A stretch of DNA of 64,000 bases, taken from Paenibacillus sp. YPG26 (lineage in GTDB: Bacteria > Bacillota > Bacilli > Paenibacillales > Paenibacillaceae). The translations under genes were made by a program, and so were the position numbers. This document shows, in pieces, positions 56,181-63,290 of this stretch. Under the pieces are notes generated by a model. It saw only the letters and a list, made by a program, of their open reading frames with translations, was not told the origin of the DNA and did no database searches. The DNA lies in NCBI RefSeq assembly GCF_023704175.1, contig NZ_CP084530.1:2192001-2256000 (forward strand). Reading direction: 5' to 3'. The stretch's first letter is position 1. Every line of letters begins with the position of its first letter.

Positions 56181-56210
56181 AACCATTTATTAAAATTTTC
56201 TTAAATGGTT
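56181..56210. promoter_or_regulatory. 30-bp near-perfect palindrome, candidate operator
   Basis: AACCATTTATTAAAA is mirrored by TTTTCTTAAATGGTT; 13 of 15 positions per half pair. It lies upstream of the secreted-protein gene. With no T-run after it, it looks like a regulator site rather than a terminator; the nearby OmpR-family regulator is the obvious candidate. Confidence 0.5.
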
Positions 56211-56238
56211 CGATGTCTACAAAAACGTCTGCGAACAC

Positions 56239-56270
56239 AAAAAAAGCAAGTCTCCATAGCCCGGAGACCT
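56239..56270 (-). terminator. Terminator of the 46-residue small protein gene
   Basis: On the minus strand AGGTCTCC and GGAGACTT pair with one G-U, followed by GC and seven T residues. Confidence 0.8.
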
Positions 56271-56291
56271 GCCGCTTCGACCTCATCTTCC

Positions 56292-56432
56292 CTATTTCTC
56301 TTCCTGTCTTGATGCATTGCCCTTAACGACTTTGGTTACCATATCTTCCGCGAGCTCCTGCCCGAATTGATCCAGCCGGCTGGGGCTGGCTGCTGGCCCT
56401 GTGTTCTTCGGCTTGTTATTTCTTCCCGTCAA
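56292..56432 (-). CDS. 46-residue small protein
   Basis: TTG at 56432, with a near-perfect AGGAGGTGATCGAT before it, opens a 46-codon frame that ends at TAG 56292-56294 and is followed by a terminator. The product starts MTGRNNKPKNTGPAASPS and continues RLDQFGQELAEDMVTKV, basic then amphipathic. No family is recognised with certainty. The excellent ribosome site, own terminator and clean stop support a real gene. Confidence 0.7.
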   Translation of the reverse strand: MTGRNNKPKNTGPAASPSRLDQFGQELAEDMVTKVVKGNASRQEEK

Positions 56433-56605
56433 ATCGATCACCTCCTCATCTTAACATGATCGACTTGAGCGGGTTTCATGCATTGACATGCAACCTATGG
56501 GTGTCATATAATCACAAATGGAAACCTTTTGGTTTCATATAATTGTGAATCTTTAATCACAGCAGCAGCGAGATTGACATTAAATTTATTGGAGGCTAAA
56601 TTCAC

Positions 56606-57007
56606 ATGAGCAATTCCAGTTCCAATTCACTGCCGGATATCCGGCACACCTTTACTTTCCAGGCACCGATCCACAAAGTGTGGAATGCAGTCGCCACTTC
56701 TGAAGGCATGTCCGCCTGGTTCATGCCCAACGATTTCAAGGCAGAGCTTGGACATGAGTTCTATCTCGACGCAGGCCCATATGGCAAGAATCTCTGCAAA
56801 GTCACCGAGCTCGATCCACCTGCCAAGCTGTCGTTCAGTTGGGCCAAGAACTGGACCATTACCTTCGAATTGAAAGAACTGGACAACCAGACTGAGTTCA
56901 CGCTGATCCACGCCGGCTGGGATGCTGCCGATCAAGTGCCTTACAACAACATGAATCATGGCTGGGCGGAGATTGGACAGCGGCTCGGCAAATATGTCCA
57001 GGCCTAG
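56606..57007 (+). CDS. SRPBCC/AHSA1 family protein
   Basis: A 133-residue START-like (SRPBCC, activator-of-Hsp90 homologue type) protein. Motifs: FTFQAPIHKVWNAVATSEGMSAWF at the start and LSFSWAKNWTITFEL in the middle, ending HGWAEIGQRLGKYVQ. Such proteins bind small hydrophobic ligands; the ligand is unknown. GGAGG precedes the ATG. The following ArsR-type gene overlaps or abuts it, a common pairing. Confidence 0.85.
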   Translation: MSNSSSNSLPDIRHTFTFQAPIHKVWNAVATSEGMSAWFMPNDFKAELGHEFYLDAGPYGKNLCKVTELDPPAKLSFSWAKNWTITFELKELDNQTEFTLIHAGWDAADQVPYNNMNHGWAEIGQRLGKYVQA

Positions 57008-57335
57008 CATGGATGGAGGTCCCGCCAAGCATGATATCTTTCAGGCTATTGCGGACCCCACCCGCCGCAGTCTGCTCCAGATGCTTGCCGGGCAGGAGAT
57101 GCCGGTTACCGCCATAAGCGGACACTACCCAATCAGCCGAACGGCTGTATCCAAGCATCTGAGAATTCTCGCGGATGCCGGGCTTGTCATAGAAAGGAAG
57201 GTCGGCCGGGAGACCCGGTACCGCCTTGATCCAGAACCGCTTACAGAATTGAAGCGGTGGTTAAGCTTTTACGAGCGATTCTGGGATAATAAAATGGCCA
57301 TGCTGAGAAACTATGTGGAGTCTGAAGACAACTAA
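56994..57335 (+). CDS. ArsR-family transcriptional regulator
   Basis: Winged-helix repressor of 113 residues (from ATG 56994). Motifs: FQAIADPTRRSLLQML at the start and the recognition region ISRTAVSKHLRILADAGLV, ending with YRLDPEPLTEL. No metal-binding cysteine pair in the recognition helix, so it belongs to the SRPBCC-associated, non-metal branch. ATG 57009, two bases after the previous stop, is an alternative start; neither has a strong ribosome site, so translation is probably coupled to the SRPBCC gene. Confidence 0.85.
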   Translation: MSRPSMDGGPAKHDIFQAIADPTRRSLLQMLAGQEMPVTAISGHYPISRTAVSKHLRILADAGLVIERKVGRETRYRLDPEPLTELKRWLSFYERFWDNKMAMLRNYVESEDN

Positions 57336-57369
57336 TAACAGAGCATGGGTGTACCAACATACATCACAA

Positions 57370-57395
57370 AAAAAGACCGCAGCAGCGGTCTTTTT
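57370..57395 (+). terminator. Terminator of the SRPBCC/ArsR pair
   Basis: AAAAAGACCGC-AGCA-GCGGTCTTTTT, a perfect 11-bp stem ending in five T residues. Symmetric, so it can work in both directions. Confidence 0.9.
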
Positions 57396-57480
57396 GGCGT
57401 CTAACACTGTTATGATGGGACTCGGCTATCTTTTCACGAACCCGCATTTCTCTATAATGATCATGTGCCAATCAACAAGC

Positions 57481-57864
57481 TCAGCTGTGATCCTCAATAA
57501 GTGTTAATTTACCTTCCTTGATCTGAAATACGGACTTGCCTTGCAAATGAATCTTGTCGCCCGCCTTCAGCCCATTCGGTAAATCAACCGCAAGTGTACC
57601 TTCATAATCAATCTGAACTTCTGCTTGATCGTCCTCAGCCGCATAACCAGTAATGGTCTGACACCGATTCGAGAACATAGCTGCCGACTTGCCCGCCAGT
57701 TCCCGAAATTCCTCGATGCCTTGGATCTCCGTGTCAACTTCTCCGTTAGAGATATTTCTGAACAGGATTTCCTTATCTAACAGCCCAACCATACCCTCGA
57801 TATCGAACGTGTTGTAAGCCTCAATATATTTCTCAATAATGTCTCTCTTCACATCTCCAGCCAT
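57481..57864 (-). CDS. SnoaL/NTF2-like protein
   Basis: A 127-residue cone-fold (NTF2-like, SnoaL-type) protein: YIEAYNTFDIEGMVGLLDKEILFRN is the usual first half, and FQIKEGKLTLIEDHS the end. No catalytic motif can be assigned. ATG 57864 is preferred, eight bases after GGAGA; an ATG six bases upstream is too close to the ribosome site. Single-gene unit next to the ammonium transporter gene, without clear functional link. Confidence 0.78.
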   Translation of the reverse strand: MAGDVKRDIIEKYIEAYNTFDIEGMVGLLDKEILFRNISNGEVDTEIQGIEEFRELAGKSAAMFSNRCQTITGYAAEDDQAEVQIDYEGTLAVDLPNGLKAGDKIHLQGKSVFQIKEGKLTLIEDHS

Positions 57865-57913
57865 CGTCATTCTCCTCTCCAATTCCTAGCTCTTTGATCC
57901 TTCCCCAAAGCCA

Positions 57914-59203
57914 CTATTCTTTGTGATCTTCTTGCTTACGAGATATCTCGTTGTACAAGCGTTCATCATCGATGAAATCATGCGACTGATGGGCAGCCAT
58001 CACCCCATGGTAGCTAATATCCAGTCCAATCTCTTCCTCTTCCTCCGTCGAACGTACAGGAAGCCAGCGGTTAATTAACTTGAGACCGAACCAGGTAAGC
58101 GTGAAGCCCCAAGTACAAAGGACGACTAGGCCGAGAACCTGAACCCCGAACAGCTGCCAGCCCCCTCCATACAAAAGTCCGCCATCCTGTGCAAGCAGGC
58201 CAGTAGCCAGCGTGCCCCACACCCCCGATACAGCATGGACCGGGAAAGCGCCAACCGGATCATCGATCTTCCTGGCTTCCAGCCAGTTCGTTGCGGCCAT
58301 CATCAGAAGCCCGGACACAGCTCCAATGAATATCGCAGCTTCATCACTGACAAAAGCACACCCGGCTGTAATACCGACCAGTCCAGCAAGGGATCCGTTA
58401 ATAACCGAAGGAGCATCGGAGCGGTTATATCTGATGAGTGTATACACAAGAGTGCTCGCTCCACCAGCCGCAGCAGACAGCATCGTAACTATGGCGATAT
58501 GGCCAATCCGGACATCGGAAGCCGTCAAGGTGCTGCCCGCATTGAACCCGAACCAACCGAACCACAGCAGGAATGCCCCGACTGAGGCCAACGGCAGATT
58601 ACTAGGCAGTGAGATTGTACTAGAACCCTTAGACGTGAATTTACCAATACGTGGTCCGATGACAATAGCTGCAGCCAGTGCCGAGAATCCCCCCAGGGCA
58701 TGGATGACTGCTGAACCGGCGAAATCCCGCATGCCCAGCGCGCCAAGCCAGCCGTTCCCCCATACCCAGTGGCCCGCGATTGGATAGATTAACGCCGTCA
58801 TCAGTACAATGTAGAGCAAGTATACCCTGAAGTTAATCCGTTCGGCCACCGCACCGGATACAATCGAGATAACAGCGATCGCAAATGCCGCCTGAAACAG
58901 CCAATACGTATCGATAGAAATCGAGAACTTGAGATGCGACAAATCACCGTGCAGCAGAAATCCACTCGTGCCGACAGCTCCCCACACATCTTTGCCGTAC
59001 ATTAAAGCAAATCCAAGGACATAGTAACATAACGTTCCAATCGTAATATCAGCAAAGACCTTCATTATAATGTTAACATTATTCTTGTAACGGACAAATC
59101 CAGCCTCAACTAATGCGAACCCGCCCTCCATGAGCAGAATCATGGCCGCTGTAAGGACTACCCATACGGTATCCAGTCCAGCTTGTAAAGACTCAATGTT
59201 CAT
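57914..59203 (-). CDS. amt: Ammonium transporter (Amt/NrgA family)
   Basis: Ammonium channel of 429 residues with 11 predicted helices. Family motifs: WVVLTAAMILLMEGGFALVEAG at the start, AVIHALGGFSALAAA near 165 and a conserved pore His in VHAVSGVWG near 325. A cytoplasmic tail with acidic EEEEEIGLDISYHG follows. Its start overlaps the end of the gene before it by 11 bp. Nitrogen control is indicated by a GlnR/TnrA box overlapping the operon's -35. No glnK/PII gene is adjacent. Confidence 0.94.
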   Translation of the reverse strand: MNIESLQAGLDTVWVVLTAAMILLMEGGFALVEAGFVRYKNNVNIIMKVFADITIGTLCYYVLGFALMYGKDVWGAVGTSGFLLHGDLSHLKFSISIDTYWLFQAAFAIAVISIVSGAVAERINFRVYLLYIVLMTALIYPIAGHWVWGNGWLGALGMRDFAGSAVIHALGGFSALAAAIVIGPRIGKFTSKGSSTISLPSNLPLASVGAFLLWFGWFGFNAGSTLTASDVRIGHIAIVTMLSAAAGGASTLVYTLIRYNRSDAPSVINGSLAGLVGITAGCAFVSDEAAIFIGAVSGLLMMAATNWLEARKIDDPVGAFPVHAVSGVWGTLATGLLAQDGGLLYGGGWQLFGVQVLGLVVLCTWGFTLTWFGLKLINRWLPVRSTEEEEEIGLDISYHGVMAAHQSHDFIDDERLYNEISRKQEDHKE

Positions 59204-59609
59204 CTGAAGGCTCCTCTCCCCGCTGCATCGTAATCTGGCTAATAATGTGACCAGGAAGTATTATTTCATCAGCGTCAGGGTGATCGTGAATTTGTCTAAG
59301 CACTCTTTCCAATTGTCGAATTTCTTTCTTGATTACCTCAACCTTCCTGAAAGGTTCCTTTACATAGACCATGTACTCCACAGCTGTATGATGACTGGGT
59401 GGCCGTCCGGTGAAGAGCTTGCGAAATGGGGAGAGCGATTGGTACAAAGTCTCCTGTTTTCTCCTTTTCTGTTCGTATTGTGCAATTTTGGCTTTAATGT
59501 ACTCAATATCTTCTTGTTTTCTTCTGACTAATGATTGTATGATATGAATGAAGTCGTGGGTAGGAATTCGAAAAGCAACACGCTGATATATTTCATCTAC
59601 AATATCCAT
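59193..59609 (-). CDS. Coiled-coil protein of unknown function upstream of amt
   Basis: A 138-residue soluble protein rich in Glu, Lys, Arg and Gln with long helices (about 25-60 and 85-115: EDIEYIKAKIAQYEQKRR; VIKKEIRQLERVLRQI), so a coiled coil is likely. No family recognised. ATG 59609 is preceded by GAGGAG at seven bases; the frame opens 15 bp earlier without support. It is first in a two-gene operon with amt, overlapping it, which suggests a role tied to ammonium uptake, in the slot where many bacteria carry a PII gene. It has no PII T-loop motif. Confidence 0.75.
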   Translation of the reverse strand: MDIVDEIYQRVAFRIPTHDFIHIIQSLVRRKQEDIEYIKAKIAQYEQKRRKQETLYQSLSPFRKLFTGRPPSHHTAVEYMVYVKEPFRKVEVIKKEIRQLERVLRQIHDHPDADEIILPGHIISQITMQRGEEPSDEH

Positions 59610-59643
59610 GTCAGATCTCCTCACATGTTAGGTTACTTATCTG

Positions 59644-59683
59644 ATTGTATTTTCATTTTTCTGCTATGTCAACATTTATTACA
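59644..59683 (-). promoter_or_regulatory. amt operon promoter with overlapping GlnR/TnrA box
   Basis: Minus strand TTGACA (59667-59672) and TACAAT (59644-59649), 17 bp apart. The -35 is part of an exact GlnR/TnrA box, TGTCA-N7-TTACA at 59667-59683 on the plus strand. Predicted start near 59637; the box is centred at about -38, a repressing position. Confidence 0.85.
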
Positions 59684-59706
59684 TAGGCACTTGATTGAAG
59701 CAACAC

Positions 59707-59752
59707 AAATAGGCTGCTCGCTCAACTTTGAAGTTGAATGAGCAGCCTATTT
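59707..59752 (-). terminator. Long hairpin terminator behind the GGDEF relic
   Basis: AAATAGGCTGCTC and its complement, plus CTCAACTT/AAGTTGA inside, form a stem of about 20 bp with one mismatch; tail ATTTGTGTTG on the minus strand. It follows the relic's stop codon and now has no intact gene to end. Confidence 0.8.
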
Positions 59753-59774
59753 GGTTAACAAGCTATGGACTAAT

Positions 59775-59840
59775 TCATTCCGTATGGGACAACTCGGTCG
59801 CGATGACTCGGTTACGGCCGGACCGCTTGGCTGCATATAA
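59775..59840 (-). pseudogene. Relic: C-terminal end of a GGDEF (diguanylate cyclase) gene
   Basis: On the minus strand the frame ending at TGA 59775-59777 reads LYAAKRSGRNRVIATELSHT, which matches the conserved last helix of GGDEF domains (ALYxAKRSGRNRV). Going upstream the match breaks off at about 59838, with a stop codon at 59847-59849, and no further GGDEF sequence was found before 60071. The gene was therefore deleted except for its final 20 or so codons and its terminator. Confidence 0.75.
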
Positions 59841-60070
59841 GTTAACTTATGATGAGATGATCTGAATTTACTTTTCACAATAATAGGTAAAAGATATATT
59901 ACTAAATAGAATAACATGGATAGAGATGTTCTACGACTATGTATTTATAGATTATGGAAGTGTACTTAATTTTAAAGTATCTATTAGTAGGCAAATAACT
60001 TATTGTTAGTGTATAATGAGATTTCCACATAATTTTTTGTGACTATTATTCACTTATGGGAGGTGAGAAC

Positions 60071-60301
60071 ATGGAACAAGAGATTCTTCGTTTTACTTTT
60101 GCATACCAAGTTATCTCAACAGGCAAAGAAGAACAAATCAGCGTTCTGGCGGACAGCAAAGAGAAAGCCCTTCAGCTGGCACTCGAGACCGCTTACGACT
60201 ATGAATTCACTACAGAGGATGACATTAATATAGGAGATCTTCTGAGTATTAGCAAAGCTGTTGGCGACAATTACATCGAGTGTGCCGGTTGTGCATCTTA
60301 A
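60071..60301 (+). CDS. Small protein of unknown function with a C-terminal Cys pair
   Basis: A 76-residue soluble, acidic protein starting MEQEILRFTFAYQVIS and ending IECAGCAS, with a CXXC-like pair. No family recognised. ATG 60071 is preferred, with GGGAGGTGAG before it; the ATG at 60056 lies on the ribosome site. It has its own terminator. The N-terminal half could be a beta-hairpin plus helix (ALQLALETAYDYEF). A metal-binding or redox role of the CAGC end is only a guess. Confidence 0.65.
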   Translation: MEQEILRFTFAYQVISTGKEEQISVLADSKEKALQLALETAYDYEFTTEDDINIGDLLSISKAVGDNYIECAGCAS

Positions 60302-60306
60302 TAAAT

Positions 60307-60347
60307 AAGCAGGCTACCTGAAAGATTGGGTATCCTGCTTTCTTTTT
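60307..60347 (+). terminator. Terminator of the 76-residue protein gene
   Basis: AAGCAGG-C-TACC pairs with GGGTA-T-CCTGCTT across a 9-base loop, followed by TCTTTTT. Confidence 0.85.
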
Positions 60348-60491
60348 GAGACTTATCATGAACGATTCATATGGTTATACCGTTCTCGTTCTTACGTTGA
60401 CTCAGGACGTTGTCCGGTAATTCTTGGATAAGATGGACCGTGAAGTTTCGTGGTAGCAGTAACAAGCTCTGGGTATATAGGTATAGAGACG

Positions 60492-61370
60492 CTAGAGACC
60501 TGCCTCTACCTCGTCCCGCGCAGGCATCCCGCCTTGCGCTCCAAACCCAGCTACGGACAGCGATGCTGCACGATTAGCGAACCTGACACTCTCAAATATA
60601 GACTTACCTTCAGCTATCGATACGGCAAAGGCTGCATTGAAGGTATCGCCAGCTCCCGTTGTATCTACGACTTCAACCTTATAAGCCGGGACTAGCACTT
60701 CCTCCCTGCCATTATAATACCGGGCACCCTGTGCCCCTTCTGTAATTATCAGCTTATTTGGATACTTGCGGAGTGCCTGCGCTGGACTCAGACCGCCAAA
60801 CAGCAGAGCCGCCTCGTGCTCATTTGGTGTAAGGTAAGCCGCGTGCTCAATGACGGACGGGTCTACTTCCCGGGCGGGTGCCGGATTCAGCAAAAGCGGG
60901 ATGCCCGCCTGCGTACAGATATGACTGACATAAGCGACGGTATCCTCCGGAATCTCTTGCTGGATCAAGACGATATCCATCTCCTGAATAACATTCAGCT
61001 TCTGCCTGATATACTCAGGAGTTACGAGATCATTGGCTCCCTTCACAACCACGATACTGTTATCGCCCTCAGCCAGGACAATATGAGCTGTCCCGCTCTC
61101 CAGATTTGGAGCCGCTTCCACGTGACTCGTATTAACCCCATTTAACTTGAGATTGTTCAGAATAACATCACCAAAGTTGTCTTCACCTACCCGGCCAATC
61201 ATCACGACTTCAGCCCCCAGCCGGGCAGCCGCGACAGCCTGGTTCGCCCCTTTACCGCCGGGCACGATCCTGAAGCTCTCCCCAAGCACAGTCTCACCCG
61301 CTCCCGGCCGCCGGTCCGAGGTTACGACCAGATCTACCGCACAGCTGCCAATCACACAGATCTTTACCAT
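60492..61370 (-). CDS. rbsK: Ribokinase
   Basis: PfkB-family sugar kinase of 292 residues that phosphorylates D-ribose at O5. Motifs: GGKGANQAVAAARLGA (PfkB signature 1, about 38-53) and DTTGAGDTFNAAF with catalytic Asp (signature 2, about 236-248). AAGGAAGG precedes the ATG. It stands alone without rbsR, rbsD or a ribose ABC importer, so the true substrate could be another pentose or nucleoside-derived sugar. Confidence 0.88.
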   Translation of the reverse strand: MVKICVIGSCAVDLVVTSDRRPGAGETVLGESFRIVPGGKGANQAVAAARLGAEVVMIGRVGEDNFGDVILNNLKLNGVNTSHVEAAPNLESGTAHIVLAEGDNSIVVVKGANDLVTPEYIRQKLNVIQEMDIVLIQQEIPEDTVAYVSHICTQAGIPLLLNPAPAREVDPSVIEHAAYLTPNEHEAALLFGGLSPAQALRKYPNKLIITEGAQGARYYNGREEVLVPAYKVEVVDTTGAGDTFNAAFAVSIAEGKSIFESVRFANRAASLSVAGFGAQGGMPARDEVEAGL

Positions 61371-61446
61371 GTCCTGCCACCTTCCTTGCCGCTTCCACTT
61401 TGATTAAAGCTAAATTTGCAGAAGACACTATATTTATGATGTTGGA

Positions 61447-61647
61447 TCAGAACCCTTTCTTTCTTTTAAAAACAACAATAATATACCGTGATGCACCCTC
61501 AGTTTGACTTGTATCAAAGCAGGATACGAGCTCCCATCCCTCTTGGCCGTGAGTATTCAGTTCATCCTGAAACTCCTGCTCGTCAATCTTTCCACCCAGA
61601 AATCCACCGGTCTTGAATTTAATTGTCCGGTATTCCCAATTCTCCAT
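61447..61647 (-). CDS. DUF4177 domain protein
   Basis: A 66-residue protein that is one DUF4177 domain: WEYRTIKFKTGG at the start, LNTHGQEGWELVSCFD in the middle and YIIVVFKRKKG at the end. Common small protein of unknown role in bacteria. GAGAGGATTG lies upstream of the ATG. It is divergent from the Cys-rich membrane protein gene. Confidence 0.85.
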   Translation of the reverse strand: MENWEYRTIKFKTGGFLGGKIDEQEFQDELNTHGQEGWELVSCFDTSQTEGASRYIIVVFKRKKGF

Positions 61648-61811
61648 CTCAGTTCAATCCTCTCAGCTCAGATTTAGTAGAATAGATTCGTATACGCTAA
61701 TTATATCCAGTAAGGTATGAAAGAACCACCTGAGTTAAGTGGAGTTGATCTTTGCAACGCCGCAGAATTTTGTAATAATGTTATTAATTACCCACAAGAA
61801 GGGAGTACTTC

Positions 61812-62810
61812 ATGAACACCATCTTAACGATTGTAACCATCTTTGTCATCGTATTTCTGTTAATTATAATTCGCAAAATTAGCAGCAGCAGGAAGGGCCA
61901 TCGGCAGAATCCGTTAGCACGGCGATTCCGCAAGGCGCCCGCCGCCCCCCCACTAGCCGAGCCGGGTAGCCCGGCCTATAAACTCTCCATTAAGCTGGAG
62001 AGCTCCATCCCGGCGGAGTGGGCGCATGCCTTGAAGAGACGCGTCCTGTCCGAGCATTCGAATATGACGGAGCTTGAGTACGATTGGCGCTGGGTGGAAT
62101 TGAAGCGGTTCTTTATTATGTGTTCCGTTCTGAAGCAGGTGCCTATGTTCAGCCGGGCTGTTGATGAGGTATGGCATGAGATGCTTATGTACACCCATGA
62201 ATATCAGCAATTCTCCAAGCGGTTCCTTGGCCAGATGCTCCACCATGCACCTAATGGAGAACCCACGATTCCTATGCCAGATGAACGTGCCTGGTTCGAT
62301 CTCGTCTATGTGGAGCTGTTCGGCTGGAATTACCACAGTGCCCTGATCTGGGGGGCTTTCTTCAGAACCCCTCTTCCCAAAGAGGAACTTGAACTATACA
62401 GGCAACCTGTGGGAGGGCTGGAACCGCAGGGACGCTTTAACGCTTGGGCATATGAGAACTCGCCCGAAGCAAGAACAGCGATCAACGGGATCCTGGATAA
62501 TCTGAAGCGGCGTATCAAGAAAACAGGCCACCAGCATACGCCCGACCGTAATACCGATTTTCGAAACACAGAGCTCCTGTTATCCACTGCTGTCTTTTAC
62601 TCAATTAATGATCCAGATAACTTTGTGAATCATATAGTACCTGAGCAGCCTAACCGAAAAGACAGCTCCGGCTGTTCTTCCTCTTCAGCCTGCGGCTCAG
62701 GCGGCGCAGATTCCTGTGATCGGGGCTGTTCATCGAACAGCTGCAGCAGCTCATCCTGCAGCAGTGGTTCATCTTGCGGCAGCAGTTGTGGCGGCGGGGG
62801 CGGCGATTAA
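61812..62810 (+). CDS. Membrane-anchored protein with Cys/Ser/Gly-rich tail
   Basis: A 332-residue protein. Residues 1-21 form a single membrane helix (MNTILTIVTIFVIVFLL), then a basic Pro/Ala linker. Residues 55-215 hold a domain with the motif VDEVWHEMLMYTHEYQQF (about 117-134), reminiscent of the glycine-rich-domain protein family. From about residue 283 the tail is almost only Ser, Cys and Gly, with about 13 Cys, ending SSCGGGGGD. Tails of this kind occur in several families of unknown role. No peptide-maturation gene is near. AAGAAGGGAG precedes the ATG. Confidence 0.75.
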   Translation: MNTILTIVTIFVIVFLLIIIRKISSSRKGHRQNPLARRFRKAPAAPPLAEPGSPAYKLSIKLESSIPAEWAHALKRRVLSEHSNMTELEYDWRWVELKRFFIMCSVLKQVPMFSRAVDEVWHEMLMYTHEYQQFSKRFLGQMLHHAPNGEPTIPMPDERAWFDLVYVELFGWNYHSALIWGAFFRTPLPKEELELYRQPVGGLEPQGRFNAWAYENSPEARTAINGILDNLKRRIKKTGHQHTPDRNTDFRNTELLLSTAVFYSINDPDNFVNHIVPEQPNRKDSSGCSSSSACGSGGADSCDRGCSSNSCSSSSCSSGSSCGSSCGGGGGD

Positions 62811-62826
62811 GCTCTTGCCGCTAATA

Positions 62827-62866
62827 GGAGCGGGACAGATATTGGCTTAGTGCCAAATCCCGCTCC
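62827..62866 (+). terminator. Terminator of the Cys-rich protein gene
   Basis: GGAGCGGGA and TCCCGCTCC enclose a second hairpin, TTGGC/GCCAA; the tail is TTCATTATTTCTCTTTT. Confidence 0.8.
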
Positions 62867-63197
62867 TTCATTATTTCTCTTTTCCTGATCGAATAGGAAC
62901 TATCCTTGAACTGATCACCAGTCGGCTTACTAGCTGCAAGCTTAGTTCAATGCTCTCTCGTATGAATGAATACTCCATCTCATATAATACTTATTCAGCC
63001 TCTCGTTCGTATTCATGCAGTCCATCCGCTTTGCGTTCCTGCTCTTGTCCTCCATGTAAATTTCCCGGCAAGCTCAAGTAGTTCCCCCCCTCGGTCCTCT
63101 CTATTGGTATTTATCCAAATCTTCAACATACACATGAAGATGATGAGCCGCAAGAGAAGATGACCTCACTCTTCATTAAAACCTCATCTAAATCTCA
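62867..63197. other. Intergenic stretch without a recognised element
   Basis: About 330 bp between the terminator and the catalase promoter. No ORF with a ribosome site, hairpin, or operator was recognised. Confidence 0.5.
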
Positions 63198-63217
63198 TGA
63201 TGAAGCCAACCAGCCCA

Positions 63218-63226
63218 TGCTATAAT
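63218..63226 (+). promoter_or_regulatory. Extended -10 promoter of the catalase gene
   Basis: TGCTATAAT is a perfect -10 with the TGn extension; the -35 is poor, as is usual for extended -10 promoters. Predicted start near 63233. Confidence 0.65.
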
Positions 63227-63236
63227 AAACTCAATA

Positions 63237-63253
63237 TTTAGATTAAGTCTAAA
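63237..63253 (+). promoter_or_regulatory. PerR-like operator
   Basis: TTTAGA-N5-TCTAAA is a perfect inverted repeat just after the predicted start site. It matches 11 of 15 positions of the PerR box TTATAAT-N-ATTATAA. Placement ahead of a catalase gene, a classic PerR target, supports the call. Confidence 0.55.
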
Positions 63254-63290
63254 AATAAATATAACCATTTTGAAAGGATGATCCTTATAT

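Noticed and set aside
56181-56210. The 30-bp palindrome as a terminator of the small protein gene
   Set aside because: No T-run follows it on either strand and a better terminator lies at 56239-56270; it is more likely an operator.
62650-62810. Cys-rich tail as an embedded ribosomal peptide natural product precursor
   Set aside because: It is in frame with a large membrane protein, and no modification or transport gene for such peptides is near.
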